Assembly: GCF_010119615.1 (NCBI RefSeq)
Contig: NZ_QOVG01000004.1
Span: forward strand, 268,531 to 332,530
Reading direction: 5' to 3'
Source: Pseudoxanthomonas gei
Lineage (GTDB): Bacteria > Pseudomonadota > Gammaproteobacteria > Xanthomonadales > Xanthomonadaceae
DNA length: 64,000 bases
Every line of letters starts with the position of its first letter. Within the stretch, counting starts at the first letter, position 1. Positions 17,687 to 26,041 of this stretch are shown here, one piece after another. Below the pieces are notes generated by a model that was given only the letters and a program-made list of their open reading frames with translations, was not told the DNA's origin and made no database searches. A program made the translations under genes and the position numbers.

Positions 17687-18324
17687 ATGCGCTTTCCAAT
17701 ATCAGGGTGCTGGTGGTGGACGATCATCCGCTGGTCCGCGACGGCATCAGCGCGATCGTCGATCACCAGACCGACCTGGATGTCGTCGGCCAGGCCGCCA
17801 ATGCCGCCGAAGCGATCGCGTTGTTCGAATCGCTGGCCCCCGACGTCACCCTGGTGGACCTGGGTCTTCCCGACATCGGTGGCATCCCCTTGATCGCGAT
17901 GCTGCACGCGAAATCGGCCACGGCCAGGTTCATCGTGCTGACCGCCAACGCGGGCGGCGGCGAGATCGCCAAGGCATTGCACGCCGGCGCGCATGCGTAT
18001 CTGTTCAAGAACGGACCGTCTGCGGAACTCCTGACCGCCATTCGCGCGGTCTCGGCCGGCGGCAAATACCTGTCGCATGCGGTGGGGCATCTCGCCGATT
18101 CGGTGGCGTCGCATCCTGGATTGACGGCCCGGGAACTGGAGGTGCTGACCTGGATCGTCCGCGGCCACAGCAATTCGCAGATCGCCAACGAACTGGGCGT
18201 GGTGGAAGACACGGTCAAATCCCACGTCAAGAACATACTAATGAAGCTGGGGGTCAGCTCGCGCAGCAAGGCCGCTGCGTCCGGCCTGCAGCTCGGCCTG
18301 GTAAGGCTGGACGCAGGGAGTTAG
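17683..18324 (+). CDS. NarL/LuxR-family response regulator
   Basis: A 213-aa regulator. The receiver domain has an acidic pair in VVDDHPLVRDG, the phospho-acceptor Asp in TLVDLGLPDIGG and the switch residues LTAN and FKNG. The C-terminal LuxR HTH is LTARELEVLTWIVRG...IANELGVVEDTVKSHVKNILMKLG. It is the evident partner of the HisKA_3 kinase, overlapping it by 4 nt. Targets are unknown; the adjacent protease and autotransporter, divergently transcribed, are candidates only by proximity. Confidence 0.95.
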   Translation: MNALSNIRVLVVDDHPLVRDGISAIVDHQTDLDVVGQAANAAEAIALFESLAPDVTLVDLGLPDIGGIPLIAMLHAKSATARFIVLTANAGGGEIAKALHAGAHAYLFKNGPSAELLTAIRAVSAGGKYLSHAVGHLADSVASHPGLTARELEVLTWIVRGHSNSQIANELGVVEDTVKSHVKNILMKLGVSSRSKAAASGLQLGLVRLDAGS

Positions 18325-18468
18325 GTCCGGTCGCTCCCCTACCGCCTTTTTGCCTCTCGAAGTGTCGCGTCCCAGGACACGGGACCCGAGTGCGGCAACC
18401 GGCAATGCGTGGCCATGATTGTGTAGCCTTCCCAGGGCAGACTGCGGTATCCAGACCAGGCCGACCTC

Positions 18469-19587
18469 ATGTTCACCCTCACGCGCCGGGCGGTCGTGCT
18501 GCTGATATCGCTGCAGCCCATTGCCGCCGCCGCCCTTGACCCGATTGCATCCATGGCCTCGTCCACCCCTGGCACTTCCTCTCCTGCGTCTGTCATCGCC
18601 CACCGCGGCGCCAGTGCGCTGCGACCCGAACACACCCTGGCCGCCTACGCCAAGGCGATCGAGGACGGCGCCGACGCCATCGAGCCCGACCTGGTCAGCA
18701 CCCGCGACGGCGTGCTGGTCGCCCGCCACGAGAACGAGATCAGCGGCACGACCGACGTGGCCGACCACCTGGAATTCGCCGCACGCAAGGCCAGCAGGGC
18801 CATCGACGGGGAAACCATCACGGGCTGGTTCACCGAGGATTTCACCCTGGCGGAACTGAAGACGCTGCGCGCGCGGGAACGCCTGCCGCAGCTGCGGTCC
18901 ACGCATTACGACGGCCAGTTCGAAATCGCCACGCTGGACGAGATCATCGACCTGGCCGCGCGCGAGTCCGCAACGCGCGGACGGTTGATCGGCCTGGTTC
19001 CGGAGATCAAGCATCCCAGCTATTTCGCTGGCCTCGGCCTGGCCATGGAAGACAAGCTGCTGGCCGCGCTGGACGCGCATGAATTCACCCGCCGCGCGCC
19101 GGTGACCCTCCAGTCATTCGAAACGGCCAACCTGCGTGCGCTGCGCCACACCCTGGGTCAGAACCATCCGAACATCAGGCTGCTGCAATTGCTGGGTGAC
19201 AGCGCCGAACAACCTTTCGACGCCGTGCTCGCCCAACAGGGCACCACCTACGGCGACCTGATGGAACCCGCTGGACTGCGCCGGATCGCCGGCTATGCCG
19301 ATGCCATCGGCGTACCGGTGAAAAACCTGGAGCTGCGCGGCGACGCCGGCAGCCCACGCAGCACGCTGGTCGAGGCCGCGCACACGGCCGGATTGAAGGT
19401 GGTGGCGTACACGTTCCGGCCGGAGAACCATTTCCTCGGCGCCAGCTTCAAGGGCGACGGCGAGGCGGCGGCACGCAACGAGGCCGGCTCCATTGGCGAG
19501 ATGCGCGCCTGCCTTGCCGCCGGCATCGATGCGCTATTTACCGACGACCCCGCCCTGGGCCGCCGGGCGGTGGATGGGGAGCCCTGA
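18469..19587 (+). CDS. Periplasmic glycerophosphodiester phosphodiesterase (GlpQ-like)
   Basis: A 372-aa exported enzyme that hydrolyses glycerophosphodiesters to glycerol-3-phosphate and an alcohol. After a signal peptide, the GDPD core shows AHRGASALRPEHTLAAY (catalytic His/Arg and Glu), the metal-binding IEPDLVSTRDGVLVARHE segment, VPEIKHP, and the C-terminal GLKVVAYTFRPENHFL and DALFTDDPALG. The long insertion after the second motif is typical of GlpQ-like rather than short UgpQ-like proteins. It could feed phosphate supply together with the porin/pstS genes at the right end, but the loci are far apart. Confidence 0.93.
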   Translation: MFTLTRRAVVLLISLQPIAAAALDPIASMASSTPGTSSPASVIAHRGASALRPEHTLAAYAKAIEDGADAIEPDLVSTRDGVLVARHENEISGTTDVADHLEFAARKASRAIDGETITGWFTEDFTLAELKTLRARERLPQLRSTHYDGQFEIATLDEIIDLAARESATRGRLIGLVPEIKHPSYFAGLGLAMEDKLLAALDAHEFTRRAPVTLQSFETANLRALRHTLGQNHPNIRLLQLLGDSAEQPFDAVLAQQGTTYGDLMEPAGLRRIAGYADAIGVPVKNLELRGDAGSPRSTLVEAAHTAGLKVVAYTFRPENHFLGASFKGDGEAAARNEAGSIGEMRACLAAGIDALFTDDPALGRRAVDGEP

Positions 19588-19736
19588 CCGGAGGCTTGGC
19601 CTTGACGGCAATATGAATCCGCCTGGCGTTGTTGACCCGCAGGCCCTGTTCGCCGCTCACGCGTAGCCGGTACCCGTGTCGGATCCCAGGGGAGGAAGTC
19701 ACCTCGCCATCGGGTCTTCCCCTCCCTTGGAGATGG

Positions 19737-20114
19737 GACCCTTCCATTGGAGTCACGGACCCTTCCGTTGGGGTCGCGGACCCTTCCGATGGGGTCGCGG
19801 ACCCTTCCGTTGGGGTCGCGGACCCTTCCGATGGGGTCGCTGACCCTTCCGTTGGAGTCGCGGACCCTTCCGTTGGGGTCGCGGACCCTTCCGATGGGGT
19901 CGCTGACCCTTCCGATGGGGTCGCTGACCCTTCCGATGGGGTCGCGGACCCCTCCGATGGAGTCGCGGACCCTTCCGATGGACTCGCGGACCCTTCCGTT
20001 GGGGTCGCGGACCCTTCCGATGGGGTCGCGAACCCTTCCGATGGGGTAGCGAACCCCTCCGTTGGGGTCGCGAACCCTTCCGTTGGGGTCGCGGACCCTT
20101 CCACTGGGGTCGCT
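19737..20114. repeat. Eighteen tandem 21-bp hairpin units
   Basis: Eighteen units start GACC at exact 21-bp intervals from 19737; a degenerate nineteenth follows at 20115. Most read GACCC, TTCC, three or four variable bases, GGGTC, GCG, so each can form a GACCC/GGGTC stem. Twenty-one bp is two helical turns and a multiple of three, which keeps several frames open on both strands. The 769-bp gap between the glycerophosphodiesterase (ends 19587) and the haloperoxidase-like gene (ends 20356) is otherwise without genes. A related array with different stems lies at 62359-62610. Confidence 0.93.
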
Positions 20115-20297
20115 GACCTCTGCGCTCGCGCCGACACCCGACAGTAACTCGCCACCGGCTGCGCGACCTGCCGGACTCTCGGGGAGCCTGCGCGGCAAGG
20201 AGCTGGCAGCGGACCTGTACCGCTCCCGGGAGCTGCGTGCAGTCCGGACTGAGGATGGATGGACGCGCCCTTTCCCCAACTGCGCGCTCCCGCCCAC

Positions 20298-20333
20298 CGC
20301 CTGCCTGCAGGAGGACGCTCCTGCAGGCAGGCG
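20298..20333. terminator. Strong inverted repeat after the haloperoxidase-like gene
   Basis: A perfect 15-bp stem (CGCCTGCCTGCAGGA and complement) with a 6-nt loop lies 22 bp beyond the stop at 20356. No T-run follows on the minus strand, so termination is plausible but not certain. Confidence 0.55.
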
Positions 20334-20355
20334 ACCTGGGTCGCGACCACTTCTG

Positions 20356-21657
20356 TCAGTGGCGACTGGCCCGCAGTTGCGTCAGGTATACGAACTTGGC
20401 CACCCGGCGGCTCTGTTCCACCCCGACCTCGCAGCCGAAGCGGAAGTGGATGCCGCCGTAGACGCGGGCGTCGACAGAGTCGGACTCGGCATCTGACAGG
20501 CGGGTGTAGGAACGCGGAATGCCCGCGGCGGTCAGCGAATAGGGCAAGCGGTCGGTGCCGAAGTAGGACCGCATCACCTGTACCCCCGCGCCCATCGTGC
20601 TGGGCAGTCCGCAGGGATAATCCGGATACGGCGGAGTGGTGATGTAGGAGGTGAAGCCGGGGTCGGGCTGGGTGAGCGGATTGCCGTCGTTGGCCCAGCG
20701 GATCGCGGTGTACGGACGCCAGAAGTTGTAGCGGTACTTGGCCCCGAAGGTGGTGATCAACGCATCGTTCACCGCCATGTTGACCAGCGCGAACAGGCGC
20801 GCGTGCTGCCAGCGATCCAGCCCCTTTCCTGCGACAACGGCACGGGCAATGGCGTTGAGGTTCGCGCCTCCCCCTGGGAAATAGCGGGCGACCTTGCTTT
20901 CCTCCGAATCGGGCGCGGCGTTACGAACGGCGAAGGAACCCATCAGCTTCACTTCGTTGTATTCGTCGGCGTAGGCCTTGCTCCTGAGGTTGAGCTCGGG
21001 GGCGGGGCCGGGAGCGAACTGGCGGTTGTTGATGATCGCGAACGGCTTGAGGTTGCCCCAGTTGCCGAACTGCGGGTAGGGAGCCGGCGGCGGCGGTGTC
21101 GGCAGCGTGGGCTGGTAGACCCCCGGACCTGGCGCCAGCGTGTACGGCAGGTGCGGAGTGGCCGAACCATCCAACTGCCGCCGCTGCACGATGGCGGCGG
21201 CGGCGGCCTCGCCCGCTCCGATGCCTTGGCCGACGCAACCCGGCGCGGAGGCCGGACAAGCCGGTAGCGCGGCGATGGCGGCAGCGTACTGGGCGTCGAT
21301 CAAGGAGAGCTGGCTTGGAATGGTCGCGCGCAGCACGCCGGCGGCGGCGGCGGCGACCGCCGCATCCGGTGAGGCGTGATGGCTGGCCGCGCCGAGCGGC
21401 GAATAGGTGCGATAGCGCCGGTCGATGCTGTTCAAGGCATCGTGCACGGCGATCTGGGTCATGGCCAGTACGCGGTATTGCTGCGGCGGGGCCCCCGCAC
21501 CGGCAATCACGGTATCGGCAAACGCGCTCCAGTCGGTCACCGAATCGGCGAAGGCCGAGCCCGGCAACACCAGCAGCAGGGCGCCAGCCAGGGGCCAGCG
21601 ACGCGGAAGTTCACGAATGGCCCGGCGCATGCCGGGCACTTTGGTTTTTGTTTTCAT
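20356..21657 (-). CDS. Exported vanadium-haloperoxidase-like (PAP2 superfamily) protein with altered active-site motif
   Basis: A 433-aa protein. A signal peptide (WPLAGALLLVLPGSAFADS) precedes a helical PAP2/vanadium-dependent haloperoxidase fold. The first oxyanion motif is intact (KYRYNFWRP, i.e. K-x6-RP) and the third is recognisable (RVYGGIHFRFG, R-x5-H). The central motif, normally PSGHA or similar, reads PDYPCGLPSTMGAG and lacks the histidine. ATG 21657 has GTGGAAACC upstream. The missing histidine makes haloperoxidase or phosphatase activity doubtful. It could be a divergent subgroup with another role. Confidence 0.82.
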   Translation of the reverse strand: MKTKTKVPGMRRAIRELPRRWPLAGALLLVLPGSAFADSVTDWSAFADTVIAGAGAPPQQYRVLAMTQIAVHDALNSIDRRYRTYSPLGAASHHASPDAAVAAAAAGVLRATIPSQLSLIDAQYAAAIAALPACPASAPGCVGQGIGAGEAAAAAIVQRRQLDGSATPHLPYTLAPGPGVYQPTLPTPPPPAPYPQFGNWGNLKPFAIINNRQFAPGPAPELNLRSKAYADEYNEVKLMGSFAVRNAAPDSEESKVARYFPGGGANLNAIARAVVAGKGLDRWQHARLFALVNMAVNDALITTFGAKYRYNFWRPYTAIRWANDGNPLTQPDPGFTSYITTPPYPDYPCGLPSTMGAGVQVMRSYFGTDRLPYSLTAAGIPRSYTRLSDAESDSVDARVYGGIHFRFGCEVGVEQSRRVAKFVYLTQLRASRH

Positions 21658-21955
21658 GATGGTTTCCACTTTGGACGGGGGATGCGCATGCGGGCGTCCC
21701 AGCCCGGGCACGCAACCGGTCCAACGACCCTCTGCAGGGAAGGCGGACAGATGCGGGTGGAAATCCGGTGGAAACCGACCGGCGGCGCGGCAGGACCGTC
21801 ATGCCTGGACCGACGGGTGAAATGCAAAAAAGATCCTGGTGCACCGCAACGTGCGGAGCCACCGACGGAACCGAAATGAAACTGGAAATGTGGGCCACGA
21901 TTCCAGTGACAGGTGCAACGGCGGTTACACGGGCCGTGGCAACGCCGGAATACGA

Positions 21956-22288
21956 TCAGTGGGACGAATCGATGGCCTCCAGCATTCCCGCCAGGTCGCT
22001 TCGCTCGCGTGGCCGCACCGCGCGTGCGATCTCCACCCCATCCTGCAGCAACACCAGGGTCGGCCAGAGCTTGACCCTGAAGGAGCGCCCGAGCGGCCTG
22101 CCGCGTCCATCCTCCACCTTGATATGAGTGATTGCCGGCTGCGAACCGAGGAGCACCTGCAAGGCCTCCTGTGCAGCGATGCAATGCCCACACCAGGGCG
22201 CACCGAACTCGATCAAGGTGAGGCCAGCCATCGCGTCCACGCTGCTGCGTTCCGGCTCGGCCGCGGCATACGCCGATTGGTAGGTCAT
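21956..22288 (-). CDS. Thioredoxin-like protein
   Basis: A 110-aa single thioredoxin domain with active site WCGHC in FGAPWCGHCIAAQ and the cis-proline region KLWPTLVLLQDG. The Gly-His pair is that of protein disulfide isomerase rather than the Gly-Pro of TrxA, which suggests a less reducing potential. No signal peptide is seen from ATG 22288, so it is probably cytoplasmic. The Shine-Dalgarno is weak. A 298-bp gap separates it from the haloperoxidase-like gene on the same strand. Confidence 0.88.
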   Translation of the reverse strand: MTYQSAYAAAEPERSSVDAMAGLTLIEFGAPWCGHCIAAQEALQVLLGSQPAITHIKVEDGRGRPLGRSFRVKLWPTLVLLQDGVEIARAVRPRERSDLAGMLEAIDSSH

Positions 22289-22624
22289 GGGGCTAGCCGT
22301 CGCACAGATGCGAAAGCTCCAAACCCGCAATCGCCAGGCATCGACTCCACTTCGCCGCCAACGGACTCACTATTTGTCGTATTCATGATCCTCCCGCCTC
22401 GCCGGCGCGCACTCGGGCGTTTCGCCCATGCCATCGAATCTGCGGCACCCGCGGTTAAGCGTGCGCGAAGTGGCATTCACCCCGCTCATCGCAAGCAGCA
22501 ACGGATACTTGCTGCAGCGAACACCGCCATAGCCAATACAGTTCCCTGCGCACGCATACTTGCAGGAGCAACGCAATCACGCCCTTCCCTAACACCAATC
22601 ACTCGCCATGCCACGGCAGAACCT

Positions 22625-22649
22625 GTAGGAGCGACGCAAGTCGCGAAGC
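22625..22649 (+). repeat. Solitary GTAG REP palindrome
   Basis: A single 25-nt copy identical in layout to those around the RAYT gene (GTAGGAGCGAC head, GTCGCGAAGC tail). Unlike the other copies it has no inverted partner nearby. Confidence 0.9.
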
Positions 22650-22774
22650 TCCGGACAATCAACCGATCCGTGTTTCACGAAGCGCGATTCGCGTCCAGTT
22701 GACCGATCCGGTGCGCCTGCTGTCGCTGCATCTGCAAGGCCTGCCACGCTGCCGGCGCAATCCTTCGCGCGCTC

Positions 22775-22800
22775 ATAAAAAAGGGCCGGTTTCCCGGCCC
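22775..22800 (-). terminator. Rho-independent terminator of the host-attachment gene
   Basis: On the minus strand GGGCCGG, a 4-nt loop, CCGGCCC and six T follow the stop at 22878 by about 80 nt. Confidence 0.9.
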
Positions 22801-22877
22801 ATTCCCCAGGCGTCAATACCAACCCATTGATGCCGGTGCGCCTGACCATAAGGCCAGGCACAGCTTGCAGGGTGGGG

Positions 22878-23273
22878 TCAGGAAAGCGCCTTTTCTATAT
22901 CCTCGATCGCCGCATTGGTGAAGGTCTTGCCCAGTTCCAGCACCATCCGCTGGGTGGCTTCCTTGTGCAGCAAGGGGCGCACGCGGCCCAGGGTGATCGG
23001 GTCGGCCACCAGTACCAGGTGTTCGTAACGCTGCTTCAGCGCGCCTTCGTTGAGGCTGTGCGCCAGCTGCTTTGCGAAGGTCGCCTCGTCCAGCTGCTTG
23101 GGATTGGATCCGCCCGGCATGCTGCCTGCGGGGCCATCGACATTCACGTTCATCAATTCGTGCAATTCGACCTGCTTCAGCGAAATGGACTGTTCGTCTC
23201 CGGTATTGCGGAACACCCGCGCGCCCTCGCCGTCTGCCACTACTACCATTGCGCCATTGGGAATCTGGTTCAT
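22878..23273 (-). CDS. Host attachment protein family (PF10116-type)
   Basis: A 131-aa protein of the family named for an Agrobacterium protein required for attachment to host cells. It shows the family start IPNGAMVVVADGEGARVF and later YEHLVLVADPITLGRVRPLLHKE. The fold resembles that of release-factor/Dom34-related proteins; molecular function is unclear. ATG 23273 follows AAGGAGAAACACG, an excellent ribosome binding site, which decides the start. It is a monocistronic gene with its own terminator, just outside the left end of the integrative element. Confidence 0.88.
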   Translation of the reverse strand: MNQIPNGAMVVVADGEGARVFRNTGDEQSISLKQVELHELMNVNVDGPAGSMPGGSNPKQLDEATFAKQLAHSLNEGALKQRYEHLVLVADPITLGRVRPLLHKEATQRMVLELGKTFTNAAIEDIEKALS

Positions 23274-23507
23274 CGTGTTTCTCCTTGCGTGCCTGCTAAG
23301 GCACCGGATGTTTCGCATGCGAAATTGGATGCGGCCGGGTTGCAAGGTGGCGCATCGGGGGTTAACCGCCTGCGAAGTGCGCGTCACGCGCACCGCTGGC
23401 ACGACGGACTTTCTGAATGCATGAGAGGTGTTCGTACAGTGCGCGGCGCAACGAAGAAGACACACAGCCTCTTGCGGGCGCCGGACTCGCCACTAGGAGC
23501 CGCCAAA

Positions 23508-23540
23508 GAAAAAGCCGCCCTTGCGAGGCGGCTTTTCTGT
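23508..23540. terminator. Bidirectional terminator, probably the original tRNA-Thr terminator
   Basis: A stem GCCGCC/GGCGGC with a 7-nt loop has A-runs on the left and T-runs on the right, so it works on both strands. On the minus strand it lies 8 nt beyond the left att repeat, so before insertion it would have directly followed tRNA-Thr. Confidence 0.82.
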
Positions 23541-23547
23541 TTCAACC

Positions 23548-23564
23548 TGGTGCCGGAAATAGGA
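23548..23564. repeat. Left attachment site copy (att)
   Basis: TGGTGCCGGAAATAGGA is identical to the last 17 nt (including CCA) of tRNA-Thr at 38583-38599. Identity stops on both sides (CC before, T after here; GT before, A after at the tRNA), which defines the crossover core. Confidence 0.9.
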
Positions 23565-23625
23565 TCCTGACAGATTCGACCCTAAGCCATTGAAGCCTTG
23601 AGTTTATTGGGTTTCACGGGTCAAA

Positions 23626-23647
23626 CTGTACCGGATAACTGTACCGG
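23626..23647. promoter_or_regulatory. Paired CTGTACCGG boxes, left end (candidate integrase arm sites)
   Basis: CTGTACCGG occurs at 23626-23634 and 23639-23647, a 13-bp period. The same pair with the same spacing and orientation sits just inside the right end (38508-38529). The block ends 11 nt before the integrase start, so binding there could also repress int. Confidence 0.7.
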
Positions 23648-23658
23648 AAGGTCAAATC

Positions 23659-25137
23659 TTGAGCGCTGATCGTCACCTGAAAAAACGCGGAGAAACTTAC
23701 TTCGCACGTCTGCATGTTCCGCTGGGGGCACAGCGAGCAGTGGGCATGACCGAAAAGGTCAAATCACTGAAAACGAGGGACGTTGTAGAGGCGCGCAGGA
23801 GGCTGATTAAGGCGCTTGCTGTAATGCAGACGGAGATCGACGAAGCGCTGGCGTCACCTATCAAGGGTAATGCTGAGGTGCTACTGCAGCAAGCGCAACA
23901 GCTACGCCAGCAGATGGAGCTGGGAGCTATCACGGCGCGTGAGGCTGAGGTCACGATGGACGCGGCGCTCGACCTCCTGCTGTTCAAGGAGGAGCGCCTG
24001 CGTGGTCTGGAGGAGACGACCGAAGAAGAGGTAACGACCGAGAAAGGCAACCTACAGACTGTGCAAAGTGGTGGTCACCCACCCCTATCTCCCGCGGATA
24101 TCGCCACGATCCGCCGTTCGTTCGATGTTGTCGCAGGACGTAGGGAAACCGCGCTTGCGCTGTTGATGGAGGCGCACCTCGCAGAGTTGAAAAAGGACGG
24201 CGTGGTCCGAGCCTCCACGCGAATAGAGAAGGAACGCAGGATCGGAGACTTCGTCGTGTGGTTCGGTGGCAACCGAAGCTGGAAGGAAGTTCGGCGGAGC
24301 GTTGCAGTGGACTACCTCAAACACCTCAAGGGCAAGGAGATCGGGAAGAAAGGATCGGGAGAACGGCTATCGCGTTCCTCTCTGGTCAAGTGGCTTTCAG
24401 ACCTCCGGGTATTCTTCAAGTGGATCCTCGACCATGAGGATGCAGACACTCGACCGTTGAACCCCTTCCACGAACTGCAACCGGCCAAGGATGTTCGCGG
24501 AAAGCTCCCCGCTCATCGCCCATGGAGAAACGAAGAGGTCGCAGCGATGCTTGAGGGTATCCCTGCGGGTGATCCTCTATGGCCCCTTACAGTGCTTGCA
24601 GCGTACTCGGGCGCACGCCTAGACGAACTGGCCTCGTTGAAAGTCTCCAACGTCGATGGCGATTCCTTCATGGTCACTGAGGGTAAGCGGCAGGCGTCCG
24701 TGAGGCGTGTACCGGTGCATCCGATTGTGGCCCCCATGGTTGCGCGTCTGGTGGAGTCCTCTGCGGACGGCTATTTGATTCCGGGTCTACTGCCGGGCGG
24801 ATACGACAACAAGCGGAGCCACCTGATTGGCAAGCGCTTTGGCTACCTCAAGGGAAAGCTGGAAATAGGAGACGAGAGGCTCGTCTTCCACTCGTTTCGG
24901 AACACCGTTGAATCTCAGATGCTTTCCCGTGGCGTTCCTCTGGAGCGGGCGCAGTTGATCGTCGGCCATGAAAATCTCGGATCGTCTACGCCCTATGTGG
25001 ACAGGGGTAGCGTGCAGGACGTGGAGAACCATAAGGCGCTAGGGCTGATCTCCTACGGAAAAGTAGATTTCTACGTCTCCGAGGGTGGCGCGAAGGTGGC
25101 TGTAACGGTCAAGGCGAAGGCCCGAAAGCGGAAGTAG
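23659..25137 (+). CDS. Tyrosine site-specific integrase (DUF6538-type N-terminus)
   Basis: A 492-aa phage-type integrase. The N-terminal DUF6538-like strand pair (LKKRGETYFARLHVP) precedes a core-binding region with SAM-like helices. The catalytic domain shows Arg in SGARLDEL (~319), Lys in the TEGKRQ hairpin, HSFR (~410-413), GHE (~436) and Tyr in TPYVDRG (~446). The start is TTG 23659 with GGAAGG eleven nt upstream; no better start lies near. It reads into the element from its left end. All catalytic residues are present, so it should be active. Integration into tRNA-Thr fits this class. Confidence 0.95.
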   Translation: MSADRHLKKRGETYFARLHVPLGAQRAVGMTEKVKSLKTRDVVEARRRLIKALAVMQTEIDEALASPIKGNAEVLLQQAQQLRQQMELGAITAREAEVTMDAALDLLLFKEERLRGLEETTEEEVTTEKGNLQTVQSGGHPPLSPADIATIRRSFDVVAGRRETALALLMEAHLAELKKDGVVRASTRIEKERRIGDFVVWFGGNRSWKEVRRSVAVDYLKHLKGKEIGKKGSGERLSRSSLVKWLSDLRVFFKWILDHEDADTRPLNPFHELQPAKDVRGKLPAHRPWRNEEVAAMLEGIPAGDPLWPLTVLAAYSGARLDELASLKVSNVDGDSFMVTEGKRQASVRRVPVHPIVAPMVARLVESSADGYLIPGLLPGGYDNKRSHLIGKRFGYLKGKLEIGDERLVFHSFRNTVESQMLSRGVPLERAQLIVGHENLGSSTPYVDRGSVQDVENHKALGLISYGKVDFYVSEGGAKVAVTVKAKARKRK

Positions 25138-25257
25138 ATCCGCTACCGAATGGACATCCATTAGCAGGCATTTTATTCACTGCATAAAGGTGCTTTGATA
25201 CTCCCCACGGCCGCCCCTCACGTCAGCAGGGGATCACTTCAGGGGAGCCGAAACACC

Positions 25258-25365
25258 ATGCGCATCGAACTTGAACTGTCCCGCTCTTCGCTCTGGATCA
25301 GCATCGGCAAGCGTCACCTATGGTGGTCTCTCGGCGACGGCCCGCAGCTGGGCCGGGAAGGTTAA
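25258..25365 (+). CDS. Small protein, 35 aa, unknown function
   Basis: A short frame starting MRIELELSRSSLWISIGKR and ending QLGREG. ATG 25258 is preceded by CAGGGGAGCCGAAACACC, a strong ribosome binding site, and the stop at 25363-25365 runs directly into a terminator (25366-25395). Two adjacent Trp after a hydrophobic stretch make it tryptophan-rich (three in 35 residues), with an amphipathic rather than membrane-spanning look. Placement right after the integrase suits an excisionase or small regulator, but it has no recognisable HTH. Convincing as a gene on signals; function unknown. Confidence 0.6.
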   Translation: MRIELELSRSSLWISIGKRHLWWSLGDGPQLGREG

Positions 25366-25395
25366 AAAAAGACCCCCTCGCGCTGAGGGGGTTTT
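25366..25395. terminator. Bidirectional terminator between convergent element genes
   Basis: Stem CCCCCTC/GAGGGGG with a 5-nt loop, TTTT on the plus side and seven A on the left (seven T on the minus strand). It ends the 35-aa gene and, from the other side, the unknown gene at 25407-25985. Confidence 0.9.
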
Positions 25396-25406
25396 GCTTT
25401 GTGGGA

Positions 25407-25985
25407 TCAATGCGGCACGTTCGCTGCGGCCTTCGCTTCTGCGGCCTCTTCTATGTCGGCGAGGAACTCCTGCAGGAAAGCTGTTCCTCTCGCCTTACGC
25501 TCTAGACGCTGCGCTTGATGTGCTGCCACCACTTCGGCGGGATCTAGACTAGGAAAACAGGAACGCGGGCGCGCCTTGCCAGCGCGGTGAGCGTGGATAG
25601 GCATGACGCATGGGCCGTTGTAGTCCGGATCCTTCTCGGGCAGCTTGGTATTCCTCAGGACTTCGATCCGCTCACGAAGGTCTGCGGTCTCCGAAATCCA
25701 GGCGGCGCATAGTTCGCATCCGGTCTCCGCTTCCCGCTTCGTACGGGCGATGCTCTTCAGCTTACCGTCCGCTTCGTCACTCAATAGCGGAGTGCCGGGG
25801 TACGCCATGCGGTAGGCGCCACTCTTGTCAGCGTGCAGGGCATCCAATCGGAACAGGAAGGCTTCCAGTCCCTGCTTTGCGCGGCGCAGTCGAGAGATGG
25901 TCTTGCGGCGTTCCAGTGCGGCGGGGTCGGTGGCCACAGGCGTGGCGGGTTTGATAGTGGTTCGGCAGGCGAGAGGCTTGCTCAT
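25407..25985 (-). CDS. Hypothetical protein, 192 aa, element block gene 5
   Basis: I do not recognise this protein. It is charged, with Arg/Lys-rich helices (ALERRKTISRLRRAKQGLEA), two Cys in GCELCAAW, a central ETADLRERIEVLRN helix and an Ala/Glu-rich C-terminal helix (FLQEFLADIEEAAEAKAAAN). ATG 25985 follows CCAAGGAGAGAAATC, a good ribosome binding site. It is the last gene of a five-gene minus-strand block (28063 down to 25407) and is preceded by the palindromic structure at 26042-26111 in the untranslated leader. Confidence 0.75.
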   Translation of the reverse strand: MSKPLACRTTIKPATPVATDPAALERRKTISRLRRAKQGLEAFLFRLDALHADKSGAYRMAYPGTPLLSDEADGKLKSIARTKREAETGCELCAAWISETADLRERIEVLRNTKLPEKDPDYNGPCVMPIHAHRAGKARPRSCFPSLDPAEVVAAHQAQRLERKARGTAFLQEFLADIEEAAEAKAAANVPH

Positions 25986-26041
25986 GATTTCTCTCCTTGG
26001 AGATGGGTTCGATTGAATGTGTCTAGGACACGCTGAGAAGC

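Larger units (their letters stand above)
22289..22877. other. Gene-free gap with one REP and a terminator
   Basis: A 589-bp intergenic stretch. It contains a single GTAG REP (22625-22649) and the terminator of the host-attachment gene (22775-22800). I see no convincing coding frame. Confidence 0.6.

Noticed and set aside
19629..20147. Long open frame with DPSVGVA heptads across the 21-bp array
   Set aside because: Open frames occur on both strands and in more than one frame because the unit is a multiple of three. There is no good ribosome binding site or domain outside the repeat.
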